Source: Cristatella mucedo
Taxonomy: Eukaryota > Bryozoa > Phylactolaemata > Cristatellidae
Assembly: GCA_009760855.2 (NCBI GenBank)
Contig: WPIO01000015.1
Span: 5,569,001 to 5,633,000 of the forward strand
Length of the DNA: 64,000 bases
Reading direction: 5' to 3'
Shown: positions 44,880 through 56,317 of the stretch, in pieces
How positions within the stretch are numbered: position 1 is the stretch's first letter
Layout: each line of letters starts with the position of its first letter
Translations under genes and position numbers: made by a program
Notes under the pieces: model-generated
The model's input: only the letters and a program-made list of their open reading frames with translations
Databases searched by the model: none
Told to the model about the DNA's origin: nothing

Positions 44880-47600
44880 ATAATGAGGATGCATTAGCAT
44901 AGTGCCCTCAGATAACCTAATTTCTTTCGAGGAACTTTCAATATACTGCATGACAGCATGTGCTTACTAATAGCATAGTATTCATAAAATGCATAGTATG
45001 CAAGCATGCACACTATGCATAGTATGCATAATTTTAACATGCATAACATGCTTGGAGGAGATATGCACAGTTTCATCACTCATAATCACAGAAAGATAAA
45101 ATAACACGGACCAAGCACGTGCTGTGAGGAACATCGGCGTGTTTAGCTTCTTATTAAACGTCACCGGTTCGGGTGATGTTATGACGTCAGACCGGAATTT
45201 TTGGGCTTTGGGACCACACGTTTTTTACTTTGTGAAAGGTCTCCAAAATGTTTTACGTTAGTTCGATGCACCGGTAAATACATTGAAATCTGAGTACCAG
45301 GTATTATTAATGAGTAGTTCTGATAGGTATGCTGGAGTAAGATAATGCTGGACCTAAATGTGAGCGACAACAGTATCAAGTCAAAACACTGCTTGAAGCG
45401 GAACCAGTTCGGGTCGCGGAGAAGTGGTTTAATGAGGCAACCAGTGAAGTTAACGTCGGACAAGCCAAGCTTCAGAGGATTGCATAAACTGTAAGCACTT
45501 GTTTCCATAGCCCGACATACTTGCAAGCATTGAGTGACATAATTTTAGGCGGGATGTAGCTAATGCGTGGACCATATTGAATGCATTAACCCAGTTTAAG
45601 CAGGCCCGAAAGATTTCAAATTTTTTGTAGCTGAAAGTTGGCAGAATCGAGTATACGGCTGATGCGGTCGTCTGGGAAAGGTTTGTCCCTAACAGAACAC
45701 TTAGATATCGTAGAGATCGCGTACACGAGATGTGCTGGCTGAGCCAATTTCGAGTGCTAAACTTTCCAATACGACTCAAGCTAGGGTTTCCCATTACTAG
45801 GAAGTTGGCTGTATCGTGATTCAATTTAAGAAGGTTTGCTGCCATCCATGTGCGGATGTCAGCAATACATGCAGAAAGGAAGTTAAGAAAGTTTGACATG
45901 CAGGAGGGCTGGGCATGATCAAAGCATGGTACAGTTGTATTTCATCTGAATAGAAGTGTACACCTATATTACGCTTGGCGATAAAATCGGCAAATCAAGA
46001 TGGAAAGTATAAACTGAGAAAAGAAGAGGACCACGCACAACGTCCAAAGGTATTCACACTTCAGTGACATAGTGATCAAATATTATAAAGCAATGCCAAT
46101 AGATCAAGCAATGCAAGCAGAGAGGCTTTACGTCCATATGAACCCGATGAAACGCTGACTCCGTGGAGTGATAGCTTATTAACCCAAACAGCAATTGGCT
46201 TGCTGGGTTTAAAGTTTAAATAAAAGAGTTTGGCCAATCAGCCACAACTTGTTCCAACGTCTTAGAAATAAACTGCAATATGGGGAACTTAGCGGAAAGT
46301 ATTTTTGAAAGACATGCCTTTTTTTAAGGTGGAGGGTAAACAACTTAAGCTAAGCTAATAGTTATGCATGGAAGAAAGCAGCGATATACGCAAAAAAGGA
46401 ACTGGACAGTGAAAATGGATCTAGTAGACTAGTGATCTTGTACGACTGGGAATGCACCTAAGGATATGGTTATTAGTGGCTGGTTTGAATGCCAACTCTA
46501 AGGTGCTAAAAGAGTGTTTGATGGAGCGAGAGAATGAGAAATTTTAGAAATGAGGTCGGAGAAATCTGAAATAAGAGAACGCTCGCTACCTGGGGAGTGG
46601 CAGATTACTGGCAACACTGTCTAATTGCTGTTACAGCGACTCGAGAGAAGAGATTTGAAAGACTGCTTGGAATGAGCGGCAAACTGTTTGAAATTGAGAG
46701 GATCGTGTGACTATGGTGACTGTTTCACAAAATTCTATTGATTGATTGTCATTAAAGAAATAAAGGCCGGTCGGAATTGTATCGGTTATGGTATGGCAGT
46801 TAATTAATTTCCGCAAGCTCTCGGTCAAAGCAATGTTGTCATGTATGTCGTCGAGATTAATGTCGCGTATTATTAGTGGTTTATTTGCACATTGAAATAG
46901 CTTTCGAAAGGCAAACTTTAAGACTAACCGCCCAGGTTTGTTGTGGTCCGGTTACTACTAAATTATAGTCATTCACATCTGTGCACGATGAGGTGAACGC
47001 CTGGTTGCTGGAGACAACGGAGGTAATGCTGCGGAGAAAATTACTAAAGATGCGTTCATTACCCACTCGCCTCCAACGAGTGGGCTCCCCGAGGGATATT
47101 TGCAAATCTCGAACACTGGCAGTACTAATAATAATAGTAATAATAATAATGCACTTGATAAAGCGCCCTCAGCGAACTCAATCTCTTTCTAGGCGCTTTA
47201 CATTTGCTGCAGTAACAATCGCAACCAGGAATGCATTCAAAATATGGCACTAAAACTATAATAGGCATCCACGATTGTATCTAATGGCATGGTCACTGGC
47301 AGTTAACGAAGGTCAAGCCGCGTCACGCTCGGGTGCGAAACTGAATCCAAGTAGATTGCAGGGCGTGGTGATCTGACAAGCGGCTCACGCGGTGAACTCT
47401 TAGATGTCCACACGCAGGTAATCTCTTGTGCTCTATATTCAAAAAGATCACAACTATGCTTTAAGCAGATGTTCTCGGGTGTATCGGTTTCCGTATTTGA
47501 TGTTCGCAAGAGTTTTGATTTTCGGAAGACGATTCAAGGCACCGGACGAGTAACGCTACGTGTGCTTGGTGTCTATGGATGATAATTGATGGCCTCAGCA
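44880..47600 (-). mobile_element. LINE-A, long but old copy
   Basis: Minus strand. The 3' hairpin complement is at 44905-44945, with C-terminal pieces (45526-45179), WMAANLLKLNHDTANFLVMG (45850), an FDHAQPS/FYSDE-type YADD region decayed near 45950, linker and endonuclease remnants at 46300-46960, and a pre-endonuclease match at 47225. The order parallels 19723-23500 throughout, including ACGATGTTCGCAAGAAC-like sequence at 47495. A LINE-A tail interrupts it at 47127-47225. More diverged than the 19723 copy. Confidence 0.82.
47127..47225 (-). mobile_element. LINE-A tail nested in LINE-A (parallel)
   Basis: Complement order: ATT tail (47127-47150), GCACTTGATAAAGCGCCCTC complement, hairpin 47162-47205 and TTTACATTTGCTGCA. 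The older LINE-A continues on both sides (47100 and 47228). This tail is close to the consensus, so it is much younger than its host. Confidence 0.87.
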
Positions 47601-48109
47601 CCCGTAGAAGCTGCACTATAATAAAAAAATCAAAATTAAGTACACTCTGCAGTCCGCCCTATCCTAAGCCTATTTTGACCTTAAGTTTCTACGGTCACAA
47701 AGCCTGTAACTAACTAGCGACTGACGAGATGACATCCGCTTGAATTTATAGCATTTAAAATGAGCCTAAAAATCTACCTGTTCCTCGAAGTACTTTCTCC
47801 GTCTACTTGCATGGTAGATTATGAAGTTATGTATAGTAATATGACCATTTTATTCCTAATCCGTTGACTTGCCGCCTCTCCAGCATATCTAAAGTGGCTA
47901 AACAGATTTTGTTCTCTTTTTTATTAGCATTTTTGTTAGCTTAGTGCAGCACTGAGACTACAATCACGTCTCCTATCACGCTTATCACGGAATGAGACGA
48001 GAAACAACGTCAGGCAACATGCAGCGCTCCTCGAACTCTTTGCTTCCGAATGTAAAAGCTAATTTTTTTAGAAACTGGAAACAAGCAAGCCCCTAGATAA
48101 AGGCTGCAA
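47600..48109. other. No recognisable feature
   Basis: Unassigned A+T-rich DNA. Confidence 0.4.
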
Positions 48110-48530
48110 TTTCGTGTGATTAAGGATTATTTTTTACGAAAATGAGCTGGCCACTGAATTAGTACTGGGTGCGTAATAAATAACCGCGATGTGCGTAAGC
48201 TTGTGAGCAGCTTGATGTATAATTACGCAAGAAAGTGATTATTGGCTCACTGACTTATTACCTGGCTTCTGTATAACGCATGTACCTGACCGCAGCCGCT
48301 CTCTGGGAGCAGCGGTCTGCTGGTCGGTTAGTCCTAGCTCTGACCAGAGAGAGATACTGCTAGCCTATTACTGAGTTACTGCTACTGAGCTGGAGGTCAC
48401 CTGTCGTAGCAGCCGTAAGTAATGTACAGGCTATTTTTGTCTTTTGTTCCAGTACCGTATTGTTGTTAACGCGTTATACCGCTACCCGAACTAGCGAGGG
48501 TTGAGTGGTTATAACAACGCGCTTAAACTG
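48110..48530 (+). repeat. rep-X copy 2 (unknown dispersed repeat)
   Basis: Co-linear with 17840-18300: GGCCACTGAATTAGTACTGG, GATGTATAATTACGCAAG, GGCTTCTGTATAACGCATGT, ACCTGAC, CAGCCGTAAGTAATG, GTACAGGC and CTACCCGAACTAGCGAGGG. Direct orientation. No family recognised. Confidence 0.7.
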
Positions 48531-48837
48531 ATAGCTTGGGTAGCCTGTGTGTTTTGAATATTATTTGCGGCCATTCTAGACAATATGCAGACTCGTATGT
48601 CAATTCGGGAGGGTCCGACATCTCTAACTAACTATGCTTGAATTGCTACATTCTGAGACCATAGTCCTTAAGGCAGGGCATTACGCGAAGAAATACCATG
48701 TACAATCGAATTTTGGAAAGTATTTTATTCGGAGTGGCGAAACCGAGAAATTCCCCAAGGTTCAATGACAATTCACTACCGACAGAGAATCAAGCAGCCA
48801 ACTTAGTAGATGTTTTATGTTTCCGTTGAGAGGTATA

Positions 48838-49015
48838 AATAATAATAGGGATCTTTAAAGCGCACCTTGAAAAAGGCAAACCTTTTTTCTAGGAACTTGA
48901 CATATTCTTGGCAGGAAGCATGGAAATGTAATGTATTAGACATGACTGGCTCAGTGGCAGCACGCATAAGGACACAAGAGATGATTCACACGGACTGAGC
49001 AAATACAGTGACGAA
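48838..49015 (-). mobile_element. LINE-A 3' end, minus
   Basis: Complement: ATT tail (48838-48848), decayed hairpin 48858-48900, and a UTR remnant with GTGGCAGCACGCATAAGGAC. It abuts, head to head, a plus-strand LINE-A. Confidence 0.72.
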
Positions 49016-49495
49016 CACTTGCATTCAAGATTTTGTCACTCACTTTTAGTGTCCTTTATTCTTTAGCTCCAGCCTACCTATCAGATCGACTGCCCCACCA
49101 GACTAAGCATTTTACCACCCGTTTTTCGGAATCTAATTGTTTACCTATACCTCGTGCAAACCTCAAATCTTTTGGAGACCGTGCCTTTATTTCATATGTT
49201 CCCAAAGCCTAGAACTCGCTACCGGCTTGCGTCACGACATCTCCTGGCTTAACGCCATTCAAAAGGAAACTAAAAACTCATCCATGTATGACATTTAGTG
49301 TGCCCCGGTGATTTGACCTTTATGTGCCTATGCATGCTGACACTTTATCATTCCTAACCACGTTGTTCTTGTTGTTTATTTAGCACGGTTCCACTAACAA
49401 TTGAATCATGCTTCCTTTGCAGTAAATGCTAAGCACCTAGAAATAGATTAAGTTCTAAGAAGCCCCTTTATTAGGTTTATTATTACTATTCAATC
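49016..49495 (+). mobile_element. LINE-A 3' end, plus
   Basis: It starts in ATTCAAGATTTTGTCACTC, then TCAGATCGACTGCCCCACC, AAACCTCAAATCTTTTGG, CCCAAAGCCTAGAACTCG, UTR (part deleted), hairpin 49430-49470 and ATT tail. Confidence 0.88.
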
Positions 49496-49534
49496 AGTGG
49501 CTGTGCTAACGTCAGTATGGTGTGCGTCAGAATT

Positions 49535-49995
49535 ACGTAATGTTATATAATGTATCTCCGTCTGTAACTCCACAAAGTCATAAAGACCATGTGGGTGTTA
49601 CGTAGGAGAGTTTTTTATAGCGCACTCGCAGCCTAAGCGGCTTTAGGTACGCATTCGGTAGCCAACAGACTTCATCTCACACAGCAAAGAGAAAGTGGAA
49701 AGCACGGCAGAGGCAGGAGAGCAGTTGAGGTAATGAGTAGCATGATATTAGCAGCTCAAGTGGAAAGGATGAGCCGTAGTTGGCAGCAAGAGAGTAGTTG
49801 TCGTGCTTCTGTCGACAACGGTCTTTAAGCGGTGGAAAGGAATATCTAATTTATTTTCCGTACAGTATCTTAAGGCACGATGAGGCTACAACTTGAGCAA
49901 CAGTTCAGCTAGGTATGGAGGAGCCAAGCCGAGGCGGGCTGTGTGAGTCAGCGTAAGAACTTTGGTTTGCATCTGTTGATAAACCTTTAGCCATC
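49535..49995 (-). mobile_element. LINE-B 3' end, minus
   Basis: Complement landmarks: TAATGTATCTCCGTCTG, CATAAAGACCATGTGGG, CTAAGCGGCTTTAGGTACG, CACAGCAAAGAGAAAGTGG, GGTCTTTAAGCGGTGG and AGCTAGGTATGGAGGAGCC. Internal deletions relative to 13746-14590. The 5' end fades near 49995. Confidence 0.88.
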
Positions 49996-50159
49996 TAAAC
50001 TTGATTTGATTCGAAGTTTTTCAGAGGTAAATGACTTAATGATGCTAAATAGTGGAAAAATAATTTATGCTAAATGACTTAAATCCGACGAGCAGGTGGC
50101 TCAATGTCCGGCCTGTTTGGGAAGTGCAGCGGTTAGTTAGGCCGGAGGTAGAGGATGAA

Positions 50160-50470
50160 GGGATATTGAAGTGAACGGCAAACTTTGAAGTCTAAGCACT
50201 GTTTGATTGGGAATTACTGCAGGTCAGTGATAGGTTGTGTAATGTGCAATTGTGACATTCAGGAAAGAAGTTGCTGCACAGTTTTCGCTACTGACCGTAA
50301 GACTTTTTGCATACGTCAAAATATTTGTGAGTCACATAATAATTATACAAATTTAATAATATATAAAATATATAATATATAAAAATAAAAAAGTTAAAGT
50401 TAAAAAATTCGCCACCGCATGTCTAATTAATATGCATGGACCAACTTGGATGCGGTTACGCCTCGATGCG
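50160..50470 (-). mobile_element. LINE-A C-terminal remnant
   Basis: Complement: AGTGAACGGCAAACTTTGAAG, GGGAATTACTGCAGGTCAG and GCATGGACCAACTTGGATG match the LINE-A at 20225-20445. An A/T-rich insertion (50340-50400) splits it. No 3' tail. Confidence 0.65.
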
Positions 50471-50654
50471 AATGCACAGGCAACCAGCATAGAATGATAA
50501 ATGATCGGATAAAAAAAATTGCATAGGCTCAACTTATTGCAGCAGTAGTCCAGCTTCCGTTGCTGTTGGCTTGCAACAGGCCTTACTACAGGCGATGGAA
50601 GTGACTCGCCTTGCAAGTTATTTGAGACCCACTTTATATCAATTACTGTTCTTT

Positions 50655-50735
50655 TTATAATAACAATAATGATAATAATAATAATAATATTGCACTTGAT
50701 AAAGCGCCCTCAGAGAACTTAATCTCTTAATCACC
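50655..50735 (-). mobile_element. LINE-A terminal tail only
   Basis: Complement of ATT units (50655-50690), GCACTTGATAAAGCGCCCTC, AGAGAACTTAATCTCTTAAT; the right arm of the hairpin is cut off, so it is truncated inside the hairpin. Confidence 0.82.
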
Positions 50736-51054
50736 ATTAACATCATGCCGGGTATGAGCCTGGTTTTAATACGCCGTTAAGTAAGCTGGATGTCGATGTA
50801 CACATTTTAAATGTTGAATATGCTAGATGAGTGGGGAATCTACTGTAATTCAACAGTGCACGAATTGCGAAATAAGGTCTATGTGAGCAGATGACAGTTC
50901 ACCAGCCACCGTACACACATAGAATTTACGCTTTCCTCTCAAATGACTCATAACCTCACCAATTAATGAGCGAGATGCCAGAGTTTGACGATGGGAAATG
51001 GAGCAACAGCGACGGAACTGCAGCGATCATGGTTTCAGGACACAACGAGAGAAT

Positions 51055-51187
51055 AACAAAGAGAGAGAGAGAGAGAACGAGAGAGAGAGAGAGTAACAGA
51101 GAGAGAGAGTGAGAGAGAGAGAGAAAGAAAAAGAGAAGAGAGAGAACGAGAGAGAGGGTAACAGAGAGAGAGAACGAGAGAGAGGGT

Positions 51188-51242
<55 letters not shown>

Positions 51243-51335
51243 TGAGAAAGAGAAAAAGAGGGGAGAGAATAAGAGAGAGTAAGAGTAAGAGAGGAGAGAG
51301 AGAGAAGAGAGATAGAGAGTAACAGAGAGAGTAAC

Positions 51336-51374
<39 letters not shown>

Positions 51375-51429
51375 AGTAAGAGAGAGAAAAGAGAGAGAGA
51401 AGAGAGAGAGTAACAGAGAGACAGAGAGA

Positions 51430-51474
<45 letters not shown>

Positions 51475-51497
51475 GAGTGAGAGCAAGTGAGAAGAGC

Positions 51498-51529
<32 letters not shown>

Positions 51530-51600
51530 ATAGAGTGAGAGCAAGTGAGAAGAGCGAGAGAGAGAGAAAGAGGGGAGAGAGAGGTGGTTGAGAGAGAAAA
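51055..51600. repeat. Degenerate (GA)n tract
   Basis: About 545 bp of GAGAGA with AAC, GTAACA and AAAG interruptions. A higher-order block near 51480-51530 (GAATAGAGTGAGAGCAAGTG) is repeated at about 51470 and 51529. Frames are Ser/Leu low-complexity artefacts. Confidence 0.95.
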
Positions 51601-52274
51601 ATCAGTGATATTTAGGAACACGGAGGATGAGCGGAAATGGTCGCTATGCAAGAATGTCCAGATGTAAGACAAGCTCGCTTCAGCTCACAGTAGCGTCAAG
51701 TAACGCAGTAGATTAAAACCCAAGCCGATAAAAGCCGGAAAGACACAAAACTTACGAGAAAAGGCACTAGTTAGAGGACGCCAGCAGCCTTAGGACCACC
51801 AAGTTCACTCAAATGAACGGGTAATGCTTTTTTCAGCTTTCCAGTAATGTTGAAACTACAATAATAAGGGCGTCTGAGCCGAACATATCTCAGATCGTGC
51901 TTTTGTACTAATCGAGTTGAGTAGCCGATGACTCTGCTTGGGTTTTGGCGGCCGTTGAGATGTTTGCTTTCGGAGCCGAATTATTTTCGGGCTGAACGTT
52001 TTAGGTCAGCGAATCATATCGTTCCTATCTGCATAGGCGCTTGTGGAAGCCGCTGAGATAAAGTCAAGAGGCTCCGCGAGTTGCTGCCGTTTGTTTGCCC
52101 AGTAATTATTTCAGTGTTCGTTGTGGTAATTGAGTACATTTTAGCAGGTTTTAAATTTTAGCGTCGCTAGGTGCACCATTTAACCGGCCAGACGTCTGGA
52201 AATGGCTGCTTAGACTGAACTTTAACCAGATAAAGCTATGCCGCCCCTAGCCCCACTGACTAAACTAAAGACGG
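51600..52274. other. No recognisable feature
   Basis: Unassigned mixed DNA. Confidence 0.4.
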
Positions 52275-52420
52275 TTTAACCTGGTGGCTAAAGTGCAGGC
52301 CTAGACCAAGGTCAAGGATAATATCTCTGACGACCGAGGCCCTCGAGCCCCGTGGTATTCGCAAAGCGCCTGAGTAGAGATTAAGTTCTCTTAAGGCGCT
52401 ACACAAATGGCTAATTAAAG
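52275..52420 (+). mobile_element. SINE-2, copy e
   Basis: GGTGGCTAAAGTGCAGGCC (A-box region), CGAGGCCCTCGAGCCCCG, then AAAGCGCCTGAGTAGAGATT, AAGTTCTCTTAAGGCGCTAC and ACAAATGG. The best-preserved plus-strand hairpin tail of SINE-2. Confidence 0.82.
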
Positions 52421-53689
52421 CGAGAAAGTCCGCCATGCCACAAGATAGGATGACGCACTTTCGCCAAGCGACAAGATATCACAGCTCTGTCTTCCGTGAC
52501 GGAACTACTAACCACTCAGCGGAGCGAGTACACAAGCAGCGAGCTGCTTGTTTGAATCATTTTTATTTGAATTTTTATTGTAGAGTCACGACCGGGTTAG
52601 TTTAAAGCACGGGCCAATGAAAGCTTCGACGATTGCACTCACGCTAGACAGGTCCGGCTAGCGCTCAGGCTCGCTTCATTTGTCGTTCGCTCGAGAGTGC
52701 ATTGCGAGTCTCGACGAGCGTGGGCAGCCGAGCGGCCGAGTCGAGTCATGTCTAGCATTTCGCAAAAAGCAGACATACTGCTATTTAATGGCCTTAGCCC
52801 TAGCACTTAAAAGCTTGGTTGGACGATTCGGCTCGATGCAACGAGCTGAAGCAGCAGTACCAGGAGGGCAGCGAGCAGGCGACGAAGGGAAACTTTCGGA
52901 AAGAACATGATGACGGCCGTTGACGCCACCCTAGGCTCTGCTGAACCTGACTGACCCCCATCAAGCCGCCACCGCCGCCCCCCCCCCAACCGCCCGCTCC
53001 TCCGAAGGCTCGGCTTTGCCTGCTGTGAATGGACGCGTTTTTCTTACCTTTCCTTACGTTTTTCTGACCTGGCGATCCCCCGATCTACTGATTCCTTCTG
53101 GATCTCCTAAAACTGCTGCCTTATATCGCGGCTATCACTTTCGCCCTATCATTTTGTATAGAAATTTGCGCCGAGCTTTTGCCACGTCCTTCTACAGAAA
53201 TTAGGAAGTGTATGCATAAGAGATTTTTGGCATTGCCTAGGAAGCGGTAGTCGCTTAATCCCGCAGATCCGGCTCCACTTCGTGCAACAGAAATTTGTTC
53301 ATAACATAGACAGTTATCGTAAAATACGAATTTGATAAGATGGCGCGTTTCCTTATGTCTCTGCCTCTGCTATGCGGGGAGGTGGTTTTATTACGATCTT
53401 ACGTCAAATACGTTCGTGCCTGCCTCTTTCCAGAGAAGCTAGCTGCCTGTGCGAGTTCTGCGGCTCCACTTACCTTACGTCATACGCCGTAGCACCAGTT
53501 CTCTCGGATGCCCGAGCATCCGTGCATCCAGTTCAGTACATGAACGCAGTGCCGCCCGCCTGCCCGAGCTTAATGACGATCGTGAACGTTGTTCGCCGGT
53601 CCCAATAGTTTCTCTAAAGTACTCGCATGGATCGAGGGGAGTCAATGTTTACTATAGCTTCGGAAGTACTACTGCCGGAAAGCGAATCA
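52421..53689. other. No recognisable feature; C tract
   Basis: Somewhat GC-richer, with a CCGCC...C9 run near 52966-52987. Short open frames lack motifs. Confidence 0.4.
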
Positions 53690-53872
53690 TGCCACCGTCT
53701 GCTTGCCATTTGCTTTTAGCTCCGGCGCCAGCGATAGCTGCAGGAGGCGGCTATCCGGATCTGCTCATGGACGCTCGAACTCGGCTTCAGGCGCCATTTT
53801 CATTTCTTGCCTTCACGGTGCCCCCAGAGGATTGCAGCTACGTCCAGCGGGAGCCAAAGAGATGTGGTATTC
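53690..53872 (+). CDS. Candidate first exon, unknown protein
   Basis: The ATG at 53690 opens a frame reading MPPSACHLLLAPAPAIAAGG, later FSFLAFTVPPEDCSYVQ, then KRCGIH, and meets an excellent splice donor (CAC/GTAAGT, GT near 53874). The N-terminus is mildly hydrophobic and could act as a signal peptide. It could instead be a later exon, since the frame is open upstream to 53449. No family recognised. Confidence 0.22.
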
Positions 53873-54093
53873 ACGTAAGTAACCTCTTCAGAAGCAGTGA
53901 AGCTACATGGCGAACTGTGCGAGTAGCAAGGAGCTCTGAGCAACGATTCAATTAAATTCCGACTTAGCTGTAAGCGCTCCGAACCTGTGCTGATCAATAT
54001 ACGGCTGCCGTACGTACTTTTAATTAACATAGAACCTATTAGCATAGAACTATTTCCTAACTCCAGCCAATCTGCTTCGACGCAGGTTAGACT

Positions 54094-54121
54094 AATATAT
54101 ATATATATATATATATATAAA
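54094..54121. repeat. (AT)n microsatellite
   Basis: Short TA tract. Confidence 0.9.
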
Positions 54122-54289
54122 TAGGCTCATGAAACTTGAGCATGATTTAAGTAACAAATGGTGTCAAAAGGAGCTTACAACATGCCAAATAATTACAGCA
54201 GCTTTCGGGTCTTTGTGATTCGTCATTCATATGCATATTCTTGCTCAAACTGTAGCTGCTGCTAGCGGATGTTACCACCGATCATCTGG

Positions 54290-54386
54290 TAATGCTTTCT
54301 ATACAGCACCTGTAAAGTGCCTAGACAGAGATGAAGTTCTCTGAGGGTGCTATACGAATATATCATTATTATTATTATTATTATGG
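54290..54386 (+). mobile_element. LINE-A second-subtype tail
   Basis: TACAGCACCTGTAAAGTGCC, AGACAGAGATGAAGTTCTCT, GAGGGTGCTATACGAATAT and six ATT units. The ending resembles SINE-2. Confidence 0.82.
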
Positions 54387-54799
54387 AGATGCACGGAGTC
54401 AACTTGCACCAGTCACTCCCTTTTTTGTGCTGAATATGCCACCCGAACCTACATTGCACCCAATAACTCACCTCTTAAGTGCCATGCAAATTAAACGTTT
54501 ACCGAGCGTTCGGGCTGTATGCATATTGAAGAGGGCTCCCGGGCTTCGCTAAATATACATGCTCACAAGAACCGTGCGAGTAAGATTTCCACCGATTGCA
54601 CGCGACCTCTTCTCTCTGTTCTGCTCTGTGGAGTTGAATGTACGCTAATAGATTTACATGCACCAACTGCAGCGCCGCAGGTAAAGCATTGATCAGTTAC
54701 CACTACACGTAAACAGTAAAATTGTAAGTAACCGGCATCAAGCTCAGTCAGCAGCGAGCGGTACGCCCCGTATCCACTAACTCTAATGCTCTGCCCTAC

Positions 54800-55058
54800 T
54801 GATCTGCTGTCTCCCTCTGTGCGTCTTTTCTCTCTCCTTCTGCTCTGCTCTCTATCTCTCTGCCTTTCTCTTTCTCTGTATCTCTCTATTTCTCTCTCTC
54901 TCTCTCATTCTGTGTATGTGTGTGTATGTGTGTGTGTGTGTGTGTGTGCTGTCTGCTCCCTCTCTCGCTCGTATAATGTCTCCCTCTGCCCCATCTATGC
55001 TCTCTGTCTCTCTCTCTCTCTCTCCATGCGTCGTTCTCTCTCTCTCTCTCTCCACAGT
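54800..55058. repeat. TC / TG compound microsatellite
   Basis: CTCTCT stretches around a TG run (54913-54948), then CT again to the start of the LINE-A at 55055. Confidence 0.92.
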
Positions 55059-55793
55059 CAAATCTGCCTACTTTAAGCTACATAACGTTGCTAAAATTCG
55101 GGCTTGTTTAGATAAGGATGCAACGTCAAAGTTGGTTCATGCATTCGTGACATCCCGTCTCGACTTCTGCAACTCACTGCTTACTGGCCTACCGCATGTG
55201 CGATCAGGCGATTGCAGATGGCGCAAAACTCCGGAGCTAGGCCTGTCTGTCGTGAGTGCCGCAGTTTTCACGTCACACCACTTCTCACCGACCTGCACTG
55301 GCTACCAGTCAAGCAACGGATTGACTTCAAGATTTTGTCGCTCACCCCACAGAACAAGCATTGTACCACCCGCTTCTCGGAATCCACTAGTCTACCAATA
55401 CCTCGTACAAACCTCAAATCCTTTGGAGACCGTGCATTTAGTTCGTTTGCTCCCAAAGCCTGGAACTCCCGACTTGCGTCAGAACATCCCCTGACTTGAC
55501 CACATTTAAAAATAAATTAAAAACACCTATTTAGGACAGCATTTAGTGGGTCCCTGTGATTCGTCCTTCATGTGCTTAGGCGTGCTGACACTGTGCATGC
55601 TGCCACTAACCACATTTGCATGCTGACCCTGTGCATGTCACCCCTAACCATGTTATTCGTGTTGTTTGTGTATCAAATATGATATTACTCACCACTCAAT
55701 CGCATTTCTCTTTGCAGCAAATGTAAAACACCTAGAAAGAGATTGAGTTCTCTGAGGGTGATTTATCTAGTGCATTATTATTATTATTCTCTC
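55055..55793 (+). mobile_element. LINE-A, 5'-truncated 3' end
   Basis: It starts abruptly after the CT tract at ACAGTCAAATCTGCC (region after LDDHI). It carries AYFKLHNVAKIRACLDKDAT, SRLDFCNSLLTGLP, a frameshift, LLTDLHWLPVKQRIDFKILS, a deletion in the AYLSDL block, APKAWNS, UTR with both CATGCTG repeats, hairpin 55727-55770 and a short ATT tail running into more CT-rich DNA. One of the better preserved LINE-A ends. Confidence 0.92.
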
Positions 55794-55885
55794 TGAGCTA
55801 TCTGCTCCCTCTCTCTGCTCGCGTGATATCCCCCTCTGCTCAGATACCCCCTCCCTCCCTCCCTTTCTCTCTTCTTTCCTCTGCT
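55793..55885. repeat. CT-rich tract
   Basis: Imperfect CTCT/CCCT repeat continuing after the LINE-A tail, so the LINE-A sits within a CT-rich repeat. Confidence 0.85.
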
Positions 55886-55894
55886 CTTAAGGTA

Positions 55895-56040
55895 AATAGA
55901 ATATAAATATAATTAATTTGTATAGTGCCCCAAGAGAACTTAATCTATAATCAGGCACTTCACATATGCCTCGGGGCTCGAGCCCACGACCTCAGCCAAA
56001 CATTGGTCGGAGCGAGCACCTTAACCAGTGGGTCAAAGAC
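55895..56040 (-). mobile_element. SINE-2, copy f
   Basis: Minus strand: CTGGTTAAGGTGCTCGCTCC, then GAGGTCGTGGGCTCGAGCCC (B box), then GTGAAGTGCCTGATTATAGA, TTAAGTTCTCTTGGGGCACT and ATACAAATTAA. The clearest complete SINE-2 in the window. Confidence 0.85.
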
Positions 56041-56317
56041 GTCTCCTCCCTCTCTGCTCTCTCTCCCTCTGCTCTGTATAATTTTGCTGGAAGCTCTCTG
56101 TGCACGGGAGTGTTCGATTGTGAACTCTGGCAAGCGACATAACTAGCTCTGTCATCCCAAGACCCGAAGCGAGCTCGCTCGTTGAGCCTGAGTCGTGCAG
56201 TCCAAGGTCGAGGCTCCTGCAGGACAATCGAGGAGAGCAGGCCTGCAGCTGGGGATACGTCTTTATGAACTTGAGATGACACGCTAGGCTAATTGGCACA
56301 CTAAAACAGGCTCTCTC

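Noticed and set aside
50956-51672. 238-codon Ser/Leu-rich frame on the minus strand.
   Set aside because: Translation of a degenerate GA tract.
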